From positions 25,698 to 89,697 of the forward strand of contig CAYTGJ010000001.1 in NCBI GenBank assembly GCA_964437245.1: a stretch of DNA of 64,000 nt. The letters run 5' to 3'. The stretch comes from JANYCO01 sp964437245 (GTDB lineage: Bacteria > Bacteroidota > Bacteroidia > Cytophagales > Cytophagaceae). Below, one piece after another: positions 17,036-26,341 of the stretch. Each line of letters begins with the position of its first letter. The first letter of the stretch is position 1. Position numbers and translations under genes: made by a program. The notes under the pieces are model-generated. The model made no database searches. It saw only the letters and a program-made list of their open reading frames with translations, and had not been told where the DNA came from.

Positions 17036-17153
17036 CGTATTTTTTGAACCGGAAATTTGAATAACCCCACTCCTGCAAAATGCATTAGTCACATTTACAG
17101 AAACTTACAGATTTTACGTTGGTAATAACAACGGATTGCTTTTAATTTCCCCT

Positions 17154-17183
17154 GAACAGTTAACCACAAGGCTGTTCTTTTTG
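17154..17183 (+). terminator. Probable terminator of the catalase-ankyrin unit
   Basis: GAACAG (17154-17159) pairs with CTGTTC (17172-17177), with a weaker inner CC/GG pair, and is followed by a run of Ts. The rest of the 238-base gap before the methyltransferase holds only the -7 box at 17216. Confidence 0.55.
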
Positions 17184-17215
17184 TGTTTTTAGACCAAAAT
17201 TAAACAATAAAGACC

Positions 17216-17223
17216 TATATTTG
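17216..17223 (+). promoter_or_regulatory. -7 box for the type III restriction-modification operon
   Basis: TATATTTG fits TAnnTTTG and lies 50 bases before the ATG at 17274. No TTG at the usual distance upstream was seen. Confidence 0.45.
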
Positions 17224-17273
17224 TCTATATAGTTTAATAACTGTTCTTTTGAGTTTAAAAACGATTGTTCTAA

Positions 17274-18902
17274 ATGCCTGTATTACACTGGATCGGGAAA
17301 GAAAAGATGATCAACCATCATCACGAAGTGCCTTTCAGGTTGCTGGAGCACCGCTATTTTTTTTCCGGTAAAAAAAAACTTCCCGACCAGGGTAATAAGA
17401 TCATTCACGGAGACAATCTGGAGGCCCTGAAAGCACTTCTTCCGGAGTATGAAGGAAAGATCAATTGTATATACATTGACCCTCCTTATAATACCGGCAA
17501 TGAAGGTTGGGTATACAACGATAATGTAACGGATCCCAGGATCAAAAAATGGCTGGGCCAGGTAGTGGGGAGAGAAGCCGAAGATTTTTCCCGTCATGAT
17601 AAGTGGTTGTGCATGATGTATCCCCGGTTGATGCTGTTGCAGAAACTGTTGAGTTATGACGGAGTTATTTTTGTTTCCATTGACGACCATGAGTTGTCAA
17701 ATCTGAAGATCGTGATGGACGAGATCTTTGGTCCCGGTAATTTCATCGAATATTTTTCCTGGATCAAAACGTCTACAGCGCCCAGTCTTTCTTACAAATC
17801 CAGAAAGACCACGGAATATATTTTGTGCTATGAGAAAAGAAGGAGCAATGTGCGCTACAAAGCCGAGCCTGGTGAAGGAGGAGATGCCCCGTTGCTGAAT
17901 TCCGGAAATGCAGAAATACAACTGGTATTCCCTAAGGAATCCGTTTTCTTTAAAACCGAAGATGGTCTCTATCCGGCGGGGAGATACGAAAAGGTCATGC
18001 TTCACAATACGCTGACCGTCCGGGAAGGAAGAGCCGGAGAAGCTATACAGGTAAGCGGAGCGTTCAAATGGACCCAGGAAACAGTGGACGAAGAGATCCG
18101 GAAGGGGACCGTTTTTATTGTGAAGTCAACCAAATTTTCTATCCGTTATCTGCGTGAAACAGAAACCACCAAGGCACCGACCAATTTTCTGAAAGAAAAA
18201 TATTATACACCTCTGATCGATAAAAAACAATCGGGAGTGGAAACCAATGAAGGAGCAAGAAAAGAGATAACAGAAATTTTTGGAAACTGTGTCTTTGATT
18301 ATCCCAAACCTTCTTCTCTGATCGAATTCCTGATCTCCCTACAGGGAAATAAAAATGCAATCGTGTTAGATTCCTTTGCCGGTAGTGGTACTACAGGCCA
18401 TGCGGTGCTGAACCTAAATAAAAAAGACAAAGGAAACCGGAAGTTCATTCTGATCGAAATGGGAGATTATGCCGAGACCATTACGGCCGAGCGTATCAAA
18501 AGAGTGATAAAAGGATATGGAGGGAAGGAGGGAACGGGAGGAAATTTTCATTATTATGACTTAGGTCTTCCGTTGTTTTCCGGTACGTATTCCGAATGTC
18601 TCAATGAAGCAGTGTCACTTGAAAAGATCAGAGAATACCTGTGGTACAGCGAGACCAAAACTCCGTACGAAGCTCCTTCGGAAGAGCCCTCCTATTTCCT
18701 GGGGAGCAAAGAAAATACCGCTATTTATTTTATGTATGAACACGGAGAGGCCATTCCCCTGGATTTTGACAGTCTTGTTTCCGTGCGGGTACGTGCCAGG
18801 CACTATGTGATCTATGCGGGAAGCTGTCTTCTTCCCGAAGATTTCATGATCAGAAATAACATAACATTTAAAAAGATTCCGGGAGACATCGTTCGTTTCT
18901 GA
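17274..18902 (+). CDS. mod: Type III restriction-modification system, Mod subunit (adenine-N6 methyltransferase)
   Basis: 542 residues. Methylation motif IV DPPYNTG starts at Asp69 and the AdoMet-binding motif I DSFAGSGTTGHA starts at Asp366. This circular order (IV before I) defines beta-class N6-adenine methyltransferases such as type III Mod. The stretch between (about 150-340) should be the target recognition domain. The gene is followed 7 bases later by a restriction helicase-nuclease (res), confirming type III. Mod methylates one strand of an asymmetric site and is needed for Res to cut. T8 and A9 tracts at codons 28-35 could allow phase variation. ATG at 17274; a later in-frame ATG at 17307 is possible. 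Confidence 0.92.
   Translation: MPVLHWIGKEKMINHHHEVPFRLLEHRYFFSGKKKLPDQGNKIIHGDNLEALKALLPEYEGKINCIYIDPPYNTGNEGWVYNDNVTDPRIKKWLGQVVGREAEDFSRHDKWLCMMYPRLMLLQKLLSYDGVIFVSIDDHELSNLKIVMDEIFGPGNFIEYFSWIKTSTAPSLSYKSRKTTEYILCYEKRRSNVRYKAEPGEGGDAPLLNSGNAEIQLVFPKESVFFKTEDGLYPAGRYEKVMLHNTLTVREGRAGEAIQVSGAFKWTQETVDEEIRKGTVFIVKSTKFSIRYLRETETTKAPTNFLKEKYYTPLIDKKQSGVETNEGARKEITEIFGNCVFDYPKPSSLIEFLISLQGNKNAIVLDSFAGSGTTGHAVLNLNKKDKGNRKFILIEMGDYAETITAERIKRVIKGYGGKEGTGGNFHYYDLGLPLFSGTYSECLNEAVSLEKIREYLWYSETKTPYEAPSEEPSYFLGSKENTAIYFMYEHGEAIPLDFDSLVSVRVRARHYVIYAGSCLLPEDFMIRNNITFKKIPGDIVRF
17357..17378 (+). repeat. Homopolymer tracts T8 and A9 in the 5' end of mod
   Basis: Eight Ts (17357-17364) and nine As (17370-17378) lie five bases apart within codons 28-35. 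Gain or loss of one base would shift the frame and end the protein early. Confidence 0.8.
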
Positions 18903-18909
18903 TTTTACT

Positions 18910-21521
18910 ATGGAACTAAAAAACTATCAGCAGCAGGTACTCCGGGACCTGGAAACCTTTCTGGAATACCTGGGCCGGTATAAGGATACCGGAAATGCTT
19001 TTGACATGTATTGGGCAGATAAGATAGGTCCGTACGATCCGCTTACAGGAGAAGGGATGCAGCCTTACAAGAACAACCTTAACGAGGTACCCCATGTTTG
19101 TATCAAGGTCCCTACTGCTGGTGGGAAAACGCTGATCGCTTGTCATGCCATTCATTCTATTTTCCGGGGACTTCTTCCTTATTCGCCTAAAACCGTTATC
19201 TGGCTTGTGCCCTGGAGTAATTTACTGGATCAGACGGTAAAAGCACTGAGGAATCCGGAGCATCCGTACAGACAAAAACTCAACAGCCTGTTTCAGCACC
19301 GGGTAGAGATCTATGAAAAGAAAGACCTTCTTTCCGGACAGAATTTTAACCCTACTCTTATCGCCGGGCAATTGTCTGTGATCGTCATGAGCTTTTCAAG
19401 CCTGAGGATCAAGAACAAGGAAAACCGCAAGGTGTACCAGGAGAACAGTCAGCTGATGGGTTTTGTACCCAGTTATAAAAAGAGGACACATCTCCTGACC
19501 GATATTGATGAGAGTTCTCTCATCAATGTACTTCGCAGCATGGATCCTGTGCTGATCGTGGATGAGAGCCATAATGCAGAGACCATGCTGAGCATAGAAA
19601 TGCTGAAAACGCTCAATCCATCTTTTGTGCTGGACCTCACCGCCACACCCAAAGAGCATAGCAACCTGATAAGTCTGGTTCCTGCGATTGAGCTTAAAAA
19701 GGAACAAATGGTAAAACTGCCGGTGATCGTTTATAATCATAAAGATAAAACAGAAGTGGTGAATAGTGCCCTGCATTTGCAGCATAAGCTGGAACTAATT
19801 GCCAGAGAGCAGGAAAAGAAGGGGGGAAAGTATATACGGCCCATTGTGCTTTTCCAGGCACAGCCCAGAACCGCTTCTGATAATACAACCTTTGTCAAGC
19901 TGAAGGAACAATTGCTGAAAGCCGGTATCCCGGAAGAAGAAATCAAGATCAAAACAGCAGAAAAAGACGAACTGAAAAATATCGATCTTTCGTCCAGAGA
20001 CTGTCCAGTCCGGTATATTATCACGATCAATGCGCTGAAAGAAGGCTGGGATTGCCCTTTTGCCTATATACTCGCTTCTCTTGCGGACAAATCGTCGGTA
20101 GTGGAGGTAGAGCAGATCCTGGGCAGGGTTTTGCGATTGCCTTATGTGCAAAAGTATGCTTCTCCTTTACTGAATTCCTCCTATGTACTTACAGCTTCCG
20201 CCAAATTTTACGATACTTTGCAGAATATTGTCTTTGCCTTACAGGCCTCCGGCTTCAGTGAGAGAGACTATAGACATAAAGACGGGATGACGGCAGACGA
20301 AATTAGAACCCAGCTTCCCCTCCGTCGTTCCGGAGAAGACGAGATCGAGCCCGGGAGGATTTTGTATAAAGCCGATCCGGAGATCTTCCCGGACCTGAAT
20401 GAAACGATCATGGAAGTAGAAAGAATGGTGAGAGCCAAAAATTCCGATATGGAGTTGCTGATAGAGCAGCAACGTCGCCTGCCTCTGGGAGAAAACGTAC
20501 TTCAGGAAATGGGCGAAAAAGTAAGACGTTATAAACTCAGAAAAGAATTTGAAGAACTTACTTTTTTGATAGAGTTGCCGATGTTCTTATTGCTGATTCC
20601 TAAAAATGACATTTTTAAAACTCATCGTGTTATTCTGAACCGTGAGTCTCTGATCAAGGGATTCAAGCTTAGTGAGGAAGATTCGAAAATTGATCTGGAC
20701 TCGTTTAGCACAGATCTTTATCAGGTAGATATTGAGGCTACCAGGGGAAATGAGTACGATACCCGGTTTACCAAGCTGGAGGATCAGGATCCTGTGGTCN
20801 NNNNNNNNNTGTGGTCAATTATATTCTTGCCAGGCCGAGGGAAAGTCAGATAAAAGAGGTAGCCCATCAGATCTTTCAGTTGATAGGAGCGTTCAATATC
20901 ATTTCCGACCCGGACCTCAGGGCCTATCTGGAAAGGGTACGGAGTCATATTCCGGCCGATCAGCTTCCGGATATTATGGCACGGAAACATCATTATGCCT
21001 CCAGAATAAAAGGGAAGATCAGACAATTGATAGACCGCTATGCGGAACGCCGGTTTTATGAAATGATCAAAGTAAGAAAAATAGTCTCCGATATTATGTG
21101 GAAGTTTCCTTTGTACATCGTGCCGGGCCATGCGGGACCTCCTCTCGGAAAATCCCTGTACGAACGGGAAGGGTTTATGAACCGTTTTGAGACGGCAATG
21201 ATTACAGAGCTGTCCTCATTGCCCCAGGTAATGTTCTGGCACCGGAATCTCGGGAGAGGCAGAGGGTTTTCGATCAATGGGTACAAGTCGGATCATTACC
21301 CTGATTTTATCCTTTTTACACATACCGGAAAATTCATTGTCATTGAAGCAAAAGGAGACGATCGTGACAATTCCGACAGTGCAGCGAAATGCAAGCTGGG
21401 AAATAAATGGGCCGAAATGGCGGGCTGGGATTTTTATTATTTCATGATTTTTGACTCCAAAGAACTGGAAGGAGCCTATACTCTTGAGAAGGCTAAGGAA
21501 TTGATCAAGCAGATCAAGTAG
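18910..21521 (+). CDS. res: Type III restriction-modification system, Res subunit (helicase-nuclease), interrupted by a scaffold gap
   Basis: Superfamily 2 helicase followed by a nuclease. Walker A is PTAGGKT (residues 68-74), the DEAD-like motif is DESH (from Asp218), and motif III is LTATP. Motif VI lies in EQILGRVLRLPY. The C-terminal part has a PD-(D/E)xK-type site (YPDFILF then IVIEAKG). Ten Ns at 20800-20809 break the frame. The 7 bases TGTGGTC occur on both sides of the Ns, and if those copies are merged the reading frame closes perfectly to one protein of 864 residues (...DPVVNYILARP...). The gene is therefore probably intact. It forms the endonuclease with Mod. Confidence 0.9.
20800..20809. 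other. Scaffold gap (10 Ns) with overlapping flanks
   Basis: Ten Ns inside res. The last 7 bases before it and the first 7 after it are both TGTGGTC, so the contigs probably overlap and no sequence is missing. The fixed size of 10 is arbitrary. Confidence 0.9.
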
Positions 21522-21678
21522 CAGTGGGGTTGGCAAAAAACCGATTGCAGGGTGTTTCGGTCCGGGTCGCATAATACCTCCTTTTTGTCGTTATTGCCCC
21601 TGAACTGTTTTTCAAAGGTTCTGTATATTTATCAGAGAAAAAAGTCCTCTGTAAACTGAAAAACAACGTACTAACCCT

Positions 21679-22068
21679 ATGCAAGCACCTTCCAAAAAAT
21701 TTGAGTCCGTGAAAGAGTATTTTGCGGCCTTTCCGCCCGGCACCCGGAGAATATTAAAAAACATGCAAAAGATCATACGGGCATCGGTTCCCTCCGGAGT
21801 GGAAGAAGTGATCAGTTATAATATGCCGGCTTTCCGCTTGAACGGAGTATTGGTATGGTATGCCGCCTATCAGAAGCATATAGGTTTTTATCCTTCCAGT
21901 TCGGGAATTGAAGCATTCAAGGAAGAATTGTCGGAGTATAAAAATTCCAAGGGAGCGGTACAGTTTCCACTGGATCATCCGCTTCCGGTTGACCTGATCT
22001 CCAGGATGGTAAAGTACCGGGTGGATTGCGATCTTGAAAAAGCCAAAGAGAAAAAAAAGAAAAAATAA
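21679..22068 (+). CDS. DUF1801 / YdhG-like protein
   Basis: 129 residues. The DUF1801 core is clear: VEEVISYNMPAFRLNGVLVWYAAYQ, followed by HIGFYPSSSGIEAF (residues 45-82). The family fold resembles frataxin-like iron-binding proteins, and some members are called iron chaperones, but the function here is not shown. The protein ends in a run of lysines. It is a shorter relative of the gene at 1554. The gene stands alone: 157 bases separate it from res and 286 bases from the next gene, a gap in which nothing could be recognised. Confidence 0.8.
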   Translation: MQAPSKKFESVKEYFAAFPPGTRRILKNMQKIIRASVPSGVEEVISYNMPAFRLNGVLVWYAAYQKHIGFYPSSSGIEAFKEELSEYKNSKGAVQFPLDHPLPVDLISRMVKYRVDCDLEKAKEKKKKK

Positions 22069-22354
22069 CGTTGATTTTTTGCAGGAAAGTTATCCTTAAA
22101 GGAGACGGCACAGAGGTCAACGTTCAGGGAAAAGAATGCAACAGCAAATGACAACGGAGATTTTCATCATGGAGCTGAATGTGATTTTTATAATTTTTTC
22201 ATAAAACCGTGTAATAGTTTCAGATACTTAAATGAAGTACTTAGAGGCAGAACCCGGATAGAAAGAATAGAAACGAAGGGTTTTAGAAGGTAAGATTCTG
22301 ATAGAAAAAGTTTTAGGGGAACGAACTAAACAAACGGGTTTCGTCGTTGAGTGA

Positions 22355-23059
22355 ATGTACATGAAGATTACCCGAAAACTTATTCTGCTGTTTAGTGCTT
22401 TGTCCGTGATTTTTCTGGCGGGTATGAGGTTCAAATACGATGGAGGAGAAGATGAACATTCTCCCGGAAGCGTGAACGAACTGTTGACCAAGCTGGGGGC
22501 TTACGGACTGACCTCCGATGTTCTTTCTCTTTCTATGAAAGGTTATGAAAAGGTCCAGGATAGCCTGGGAGCCGGTTACCGGTACCTGATGATCGCTGAC
22601 TTTTCAAAGCCATCTTCTGAGAAGCGGTTTTATATGATCGACCTGAAGGATACGGCTCTGGTGCTTCATGAATATGTGGCACATGGTAAAAACTCGGGAG
22701 TCCTTTATGCAAAGGAGTTTTCCAATGTTCCCCAATCCTGCCAGAGCAGTCTTGGGTTTTATAAAGTTTCTGAACCGTATTACGGCCAGCATGGCTTATC
22801 CATTCGCCTGGACGGATTGGATAAGGACTATAACCATCTGGCACGCAACCGGGCGATCGTGATGCATACGGCGTCGTATGCACAACCGGAATTTATAAAA
22901 CAAAACGGCAGGATGGGCAGGAGCTTTGGCTGTCCGGTATTGCCCGAAGAGAGCTTTAAAAAAATATCCGGGATCATTCCTGGAAACAGTTTGCTTTTTA
23001 TTTACTATCCCGATGCTGACTATCTGGAAAAATGTGTATGGCTGGACAGAGGGAATTAA
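22355..23059 (+). CDS. Murein L,D-transpeptidase catalytic domain-family protein (YkuD_2 type)
   Basis: 234 residues. An N-terminal hydrophobic segment (about residues 7-22) is a signal or anchor. The catalytic domain covers about 60-225: HEYVAHGKNSG, then SSLGFYKVSEPYYGQHG, then AIVMHTAS and finally SFGCPVLP with the nucleophile at Cys193. These blocks define the YkuD_2 family, a branch distinct from the common YkuD enzymes. The second ATG six bases in (22361) is equally possible as start. It is followed after 12 bases by a larger L,D-transpeptidase, so both cell-wall enzymes should be made together. Confidence 0.85.
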   Translation: MYMKITRKLILLFSALSVIFLAGMRFKYDGGEDEHSPGSVNELLTKLGAYGLTSDVLSLSMKGYEKVQDSLGAGYRYLMIADFSKPSSEKRFYMIDLKDTALVLHEYVAHGKNSGVLYAKEFSNVPQSCQSSLGFYKVSEPYYGQHGLSIRLDGLDKDYNHLARNRAIVMHTASYAQPEFIKQNGRMGRSFGCPVLPEESFKKISGIIPGNSLLFIYYPDADYLEKCVWLDRGN

Positions 23060-23071
23060 CATATCGAAAGA

Positions 23072-24868
23072 ATGAGATTTTATCAAATTCTGCTTTTTAT
23101 GATTGCAGGAGTAATGCTTTATTCCTGTATTTCCCGGGTACAACCCTCTTCCGGTGGTAGCCGGAAAACGCCTGACCTGAAAAACGGATCCGGTCAGGCT
23201 TCCTCTTCCGATGTACCGTCATCACCTAAAACAACAAAATACAGAAAAGGCTTCTGGCAGCCGGATGAAGCGACCTTACAGGTATCATTGGAAACTTTTT
23301 TTAAAACACATGAAGCAGGTTATGTGTTTACCATAGATAGTATTGATTTTCCTGTCTGGACAGCGATGGTAAATGTCTATAAAGCACGAAACTGGAAAGG
23401 GATTTGGTCCGGAGAGAAAAGAGTAAGGGATATGATCGCACTTCTGAACAGTGCCGAATATGACGGACTGATGCCCCAGGATTATCATCCGGCTGCGCTG
23501 GATGCTTTTCTAAAAAAAATACGGCGCGACACTTCCTCTGAAAACCAGCTACAGATCGAGCTTCTGGCTACTGCATCGTTCATGCGTTATTGCCGTGATA
23601 TGTGGTCCGGAAAAGTAAATCCCCGGATCGTTTTTCCAGAATGGAATTATAAGAACAGAGTCATTGCTGCGAGTGACACTGTTCTTTGGGAACAATTGAT
23701 TTTCGCTTCGTACGATACCCTGCCGGGTTTTCTGAGACCCAGTATCTCTTTGTATGAAGAGCTCCGGAGTGCTTATCTCCATCTGTACGAACTGGAAAAG
23801 AAAGGAGAGCAATGGGCCCGGATGGAATACCCGGGCAAGGATCTGAAAAAGAACGATACCAGCAGTATCGTCCTCGGGATCAAAGACCGGCTTTATAACA
23901 TGGGTCTTCTGGATCACGAACCACAGGACAGTATTTTTGATGCTGACCTGGAAGATGGGGTAAAGGAGTTTCAGAGAAATCAGGGACTTGATTCAAACGG
24001 AATCCTTGATAAAAAAACGTTTGCCCGGCTCAACTTTACTCTTAAAGAAGTAAAAGATATTATTCGCGCTAATATGGAACGTTGCCGGTGGATGGAACCG
24101 GATACGCTGAAGGAATATCTGCTTGTAAATATTACCGGTTATCAGCTTTATTATATTAAAGACCGGAAGATTGATTATACGACCAGGATCGTGGTGGGAA
24201 AGGAGGAAAACAGGACAAGGGTATTTCAGGCGAACCTGGTCAATATAGAGTTTAATCCTTATTGGACGGTTACGCCCAATATAACGAAGAAAGAAATTCT
24301 TCCTCTTTTGAAAAAGGATCCTTCCTATCTGGATAATCATAACATGATCCTGATGCGTGGGGAAGAAGTGGTGGATCATCAGGAACTTGATTTTACAACG
24401 TATACCAAAGACAATTTCCCTTTTGTGGTGAAGCAACTGCCGGGAAATAAAAATGCACTCGGTGTCGTGAAGTTTAATATGCCCAATCCTTATTTTATTT
24501 ATCTTCACGATACTCCGTCAAAAGCTGATTTTGAGAAGAGCGGAAGAGCCTTTAGTCATGGTTGTATCAGGGTATACAAACCGCTGGAGTTGGCGGAATA
24601 CCTTCTGGGAAAACAGGGTTTTTCCAGAGAGAATATTAATAACCTGGTAATTAAAGGGGAGAATACCGTAATAAGTTTACAAACAAAGGTGCCGGTGATG
24701 ATTATTTACTGGACTTATTATAAAGACAGTAAGACCGGCAAAACCGTTTTCTATAAAGATATCTATGGGAGAGACCAATTAGTCATCAACGAATTGAACC
24801 GTAAAGTGGTGTTGAAGAAGAATGCCGTACAGGAGACAAAAACAAAAGAGCTCTCGGTCAGTCAATAG
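23072..24868 (+). CDS. L,D-transpeptidase, YcbB (LdtD)-like lipoprotein
   Basis: 598 residues. It begins as a lipoprotein (signal ending MLYSC, Cys at residue 19), then has a scaffold domain (about 65-255), a peptidoglycan-binding type 1 domain (GVKEFQRNQGLDSNGILDKKT, about 293-325) and a C-terminal YkuD catalytic domain (about 345-545). The catalytic block FSHGCIRV has its nucleophile at Cys498. The layout matches the YcbB/LdtD group that makes 3-3 crosslinks in peptidoglycan. The 12-base gap from the YkuD_2 gene indicates an operon. The lipid anchor is typical of Bacteroidota versions. Confidence 0.9.
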   Translation: MRFYQILLFMIAGVMLYSCISRVQPSSGGSRKTPDLKNGSGQASSSDVPSSPKTTKYRKGFWQPDEATLQVSLETFFKTHEAGYVFTIDSIDFPVWTAMVNVYKARNWKGIWSGEKRVRDMIALLNSAEYDGLMPQDYHPAALDAFLKKIRRDTSSENQLQIELLATASFMRYCRDMWSGKVNPRIVFPEWNYKNRVIAASDTVLWEQLIFASYDTLPGFLRPSISLYEELRSAYLHLYELEKKGEQWARMEYPGKDLKKNDTSSIVLGIKDRLYNMGLLDHEPQDSIFDADLEDGVKEFQRNQGLDSNGILDKKTFARLNFTLKEVKDIIRANMERCRWMEPDTLKEYLLVNITGYQLYYIKDRKIDYTTRIVVGKEENRTRVFQANLVNIEFNPYWTVTPNITKKEILPLLKKDPSYLDNHNMILMRGEEVVDHQELDFTTYTKDNFPFVVKQLPGNKNALGVVKFNMPNPYFIYLHDTPSKADFEKSGRAFSHGCIRVYKPLELAEYLLGKQGFSRENINNLVIKGENTVISLQTKVPVMIIYWTYYKDSKTGKTVFYKDIYGRDQLVINELNRKVVLKKNAVQETKTKELSVSQ

Positions 24869-24891
24869 CATTCATAGTCCTTGCCGTAAGG

Positions 24892-24919
24892 AAGAGAATT
24901 TTTTTGGATTTCTTCTCTT
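24892..24919. terminator. Weak hairpin between convergent genes
   Basis: AAGAGAA (24892-24898) pairs with TTCTCTT (24913-24919). A T-rich loop lies inside, and no clean T-run follows. It may end either or both of the units that meet here. Confidence 0.35.
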
Positions 24920-24925
24920 ATCCGG

Positions 24926-25384
24926 TTATGCTACCTGCTGTATCTCACGGTAGTATTCGTGATTTTCAGTCACAGCGGTATTTAACCGGTGAATGATTTT
25001 TGTAATATATTCTTTTGTCCGGTGTGTGACTATATTTTTTACCCCCGAAGAAGTGGTGATCTGTATCGCATATCGTTCACGGCTCATAAAGCCTGCAATG
25101 AGACTGCCCAACAGCACTATGAATCCCAGGAATAGAAAAAAAGCCGGGGCAAGACTTTTGGTTTCGCTGATCATCATACCGGAAGCCGATATTTTGATGA
25201 ATCCGAATATAATTAGCGCAAATCCCGCCAGAAAAATCAATCCAGCAGGAGTTCTGTCCGGTACAACGACTACCGGCCGGTAGCTCAATGTTTTTACAGG
25301 AAAGGAATCTTCTTTTACTTTTAACGTATGTTTGGTGATGGATACTCCTCTTCCGTCGATGTAGATTATCTTTGCAGGATTCAT
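24926..25384 (-). CDS. DUF6232-family membrane protein
   Basis: 152 residues. A short cytoplasmic N-terminal domain (IIYIDGRGVSITKHTLKV) is followed by two membrane helices (about residues 48-66 and 80-97) and a C-terminal domain with TSSGVKNIVTHRTKEYI. The pattern of a small PH-like domain split by two helices is that of DUF6232 proteins. Function unknown. It is transcribed away from the lipoprotein gene at 25484-26128 by about 100 bases on the same strand, so it could be the distal gene of that unit. Confidence 0.7.
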   Translation of the reverse strand: MNPAKIIYIDGRGVSITKHTLKVKEDSFPVKTLSYRPVVVVPDRTPAGLIFLAGFALIIFGFIKISASGMMISETKSLAPAFFLFLGFIVLLGSLIAGFMSRERYAIQITTSSGVKNIVTHRTKEYITKIIHRLNTAVTENHEYYREIQQVA

Positions 25385-25483
25385 AGGTCAATGGGTTTAA
25401 GTATACCTGCAAAGATGAGAGAATCGGAGGGGAATGTTTTACAGAAGATCCCGGAAAGATTATATTATTCCCACCAGCGTCTG

Positions 25484-26128
25484 CTACTCCTCTTTGGTTT
25501 CTGTGCTATCAGTCACGGTGCTCTTTTCAGCGTAAATACCTTTCTCGATCTTTAGCATTTCAAGCTCCAGTTGTGCCTTCTGGAGCAGTATCCTTGCTTT
25601 TTCTGTTTCAGCCAGGATCGTTTCTGCTTTCGCTTCTTCAAGTTCTATTTCGGCTTCCAGAAGAGTAGCTGCCTGAGCAATTACTTTATCATACAGTTCT
25701 TCAAATTTGCGATGGTCGATCAGTCCGTTGAAATAAGCTTCCGAAATACGGTAGAGAGCTTCGCCGGAAAGAAGTGTGCTGATGGATTTGTGTTCCAGTG
25801 CTGCTTGCTCTTTTTGCCACTTCAGCAGTTGCGAAAGATCTGCTGTTCCGGTTATTACAATGCCGGAGTCGGAAAGAATATTTTTTGAGAATTCAGGAGC
25901 CGGCAGTTGTGATGCTACTATTTTGATCTGTCCGGAGGAGTCGATCCGTATCAGCGTATTTCGCTCACCAGGCTTGTTTTGAGCCATCCAGATGTTTTGG
26001 GAGATCGGGTGAACGCTTTTAATTTCCGGGATCTCAGGAGGAGGAAGGGAGACTGTTTTCCGGGAAGAGCTACAGCCGATGCAGACGAGAATTGTAAAAA
26101 TATAAAAAGAAATGCAGGATCGTTTCAT
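25484..26128 (-). CDS. Coiled-coil lipoprotein of unknown function
   Basis: 214 residues. A lipoprotein signal ends VCIGC (Cys at residue 19) and a Ser/Pro linker follows. A beta-rich part spans about 38-100. Residues 150-200 form a long coiled coil, rich in Ala, Glu and Leu (EAEIELEEAKAETILAETEK). A -7 box lies at 26159. No known domain was recognised. Coiled coils of this kind often serve as spacers or for self-association in outer-membrane lipoproteins, which is inference only. Confidence 0.7.
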   Translation of the reverse strand: MKRSCISFYIFTILVCIGCSSSRKTVSLPPPEIPEIKSVHPISQNIWMAQNKPGERNTLIRIDSSGQIKIVASQLPAPEFSKNILSDSGIVITGTADLSQLLKWQKEQAALEHKSISTLLSGEALYRISEAYFNGLIDHRKFEELYDKVIAQAATLLEAEIELEEAKAETILAETEKARILLQKAQLELEMLKIEKGIYAEKSTVTDSTETKEE

Positions 26129-26158
26129 ATTAATCTAATTAGGTAGAATAATTGTACG

Positions 26159-26166
26159 CAAAAGTA
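26159..26166 (-). promoter_or_regulatory. -7 box for the coiled-coil lipoprotein gene
   Basis: CAAAAGTA on the plus strand reads TACTTTTG on the minus strand (TAnnTTTG), 30 bases before the start codon at 26128. No TTG was found at the usual distance. Confidence 0.45.
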
Positions 26167-26341
26167 GAAATTTATATTATATATTGCCGGCGGCACTACC
26201 ATTTATTTCAGAAACTTACGCTTGAGTTACGCAGTCCTTGTAACATAATTTTTTTAAGAGTAAATTTCAGAACTAATTTAGCTCCGGCCGTCTTTATCAT
26301 AAAAGTAATAACAAATCAAAGGACCGGCCGGTTTATCAATT

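Noticed and set aside
17274..21521. Considered a BREX or DISARM-type defence island
   Set aside because: Only a beta-class methyltransferase and a helicase-nuclease are present; none of the other core genes of those systems lies nearby. A plain type III system explains both.
18910..21521. Considered res to be a pseudogene because the frame changes at the Ns
   Set aside because: The 7-base overlap at the gap restores a single frame, so the break is an assembly artefact.
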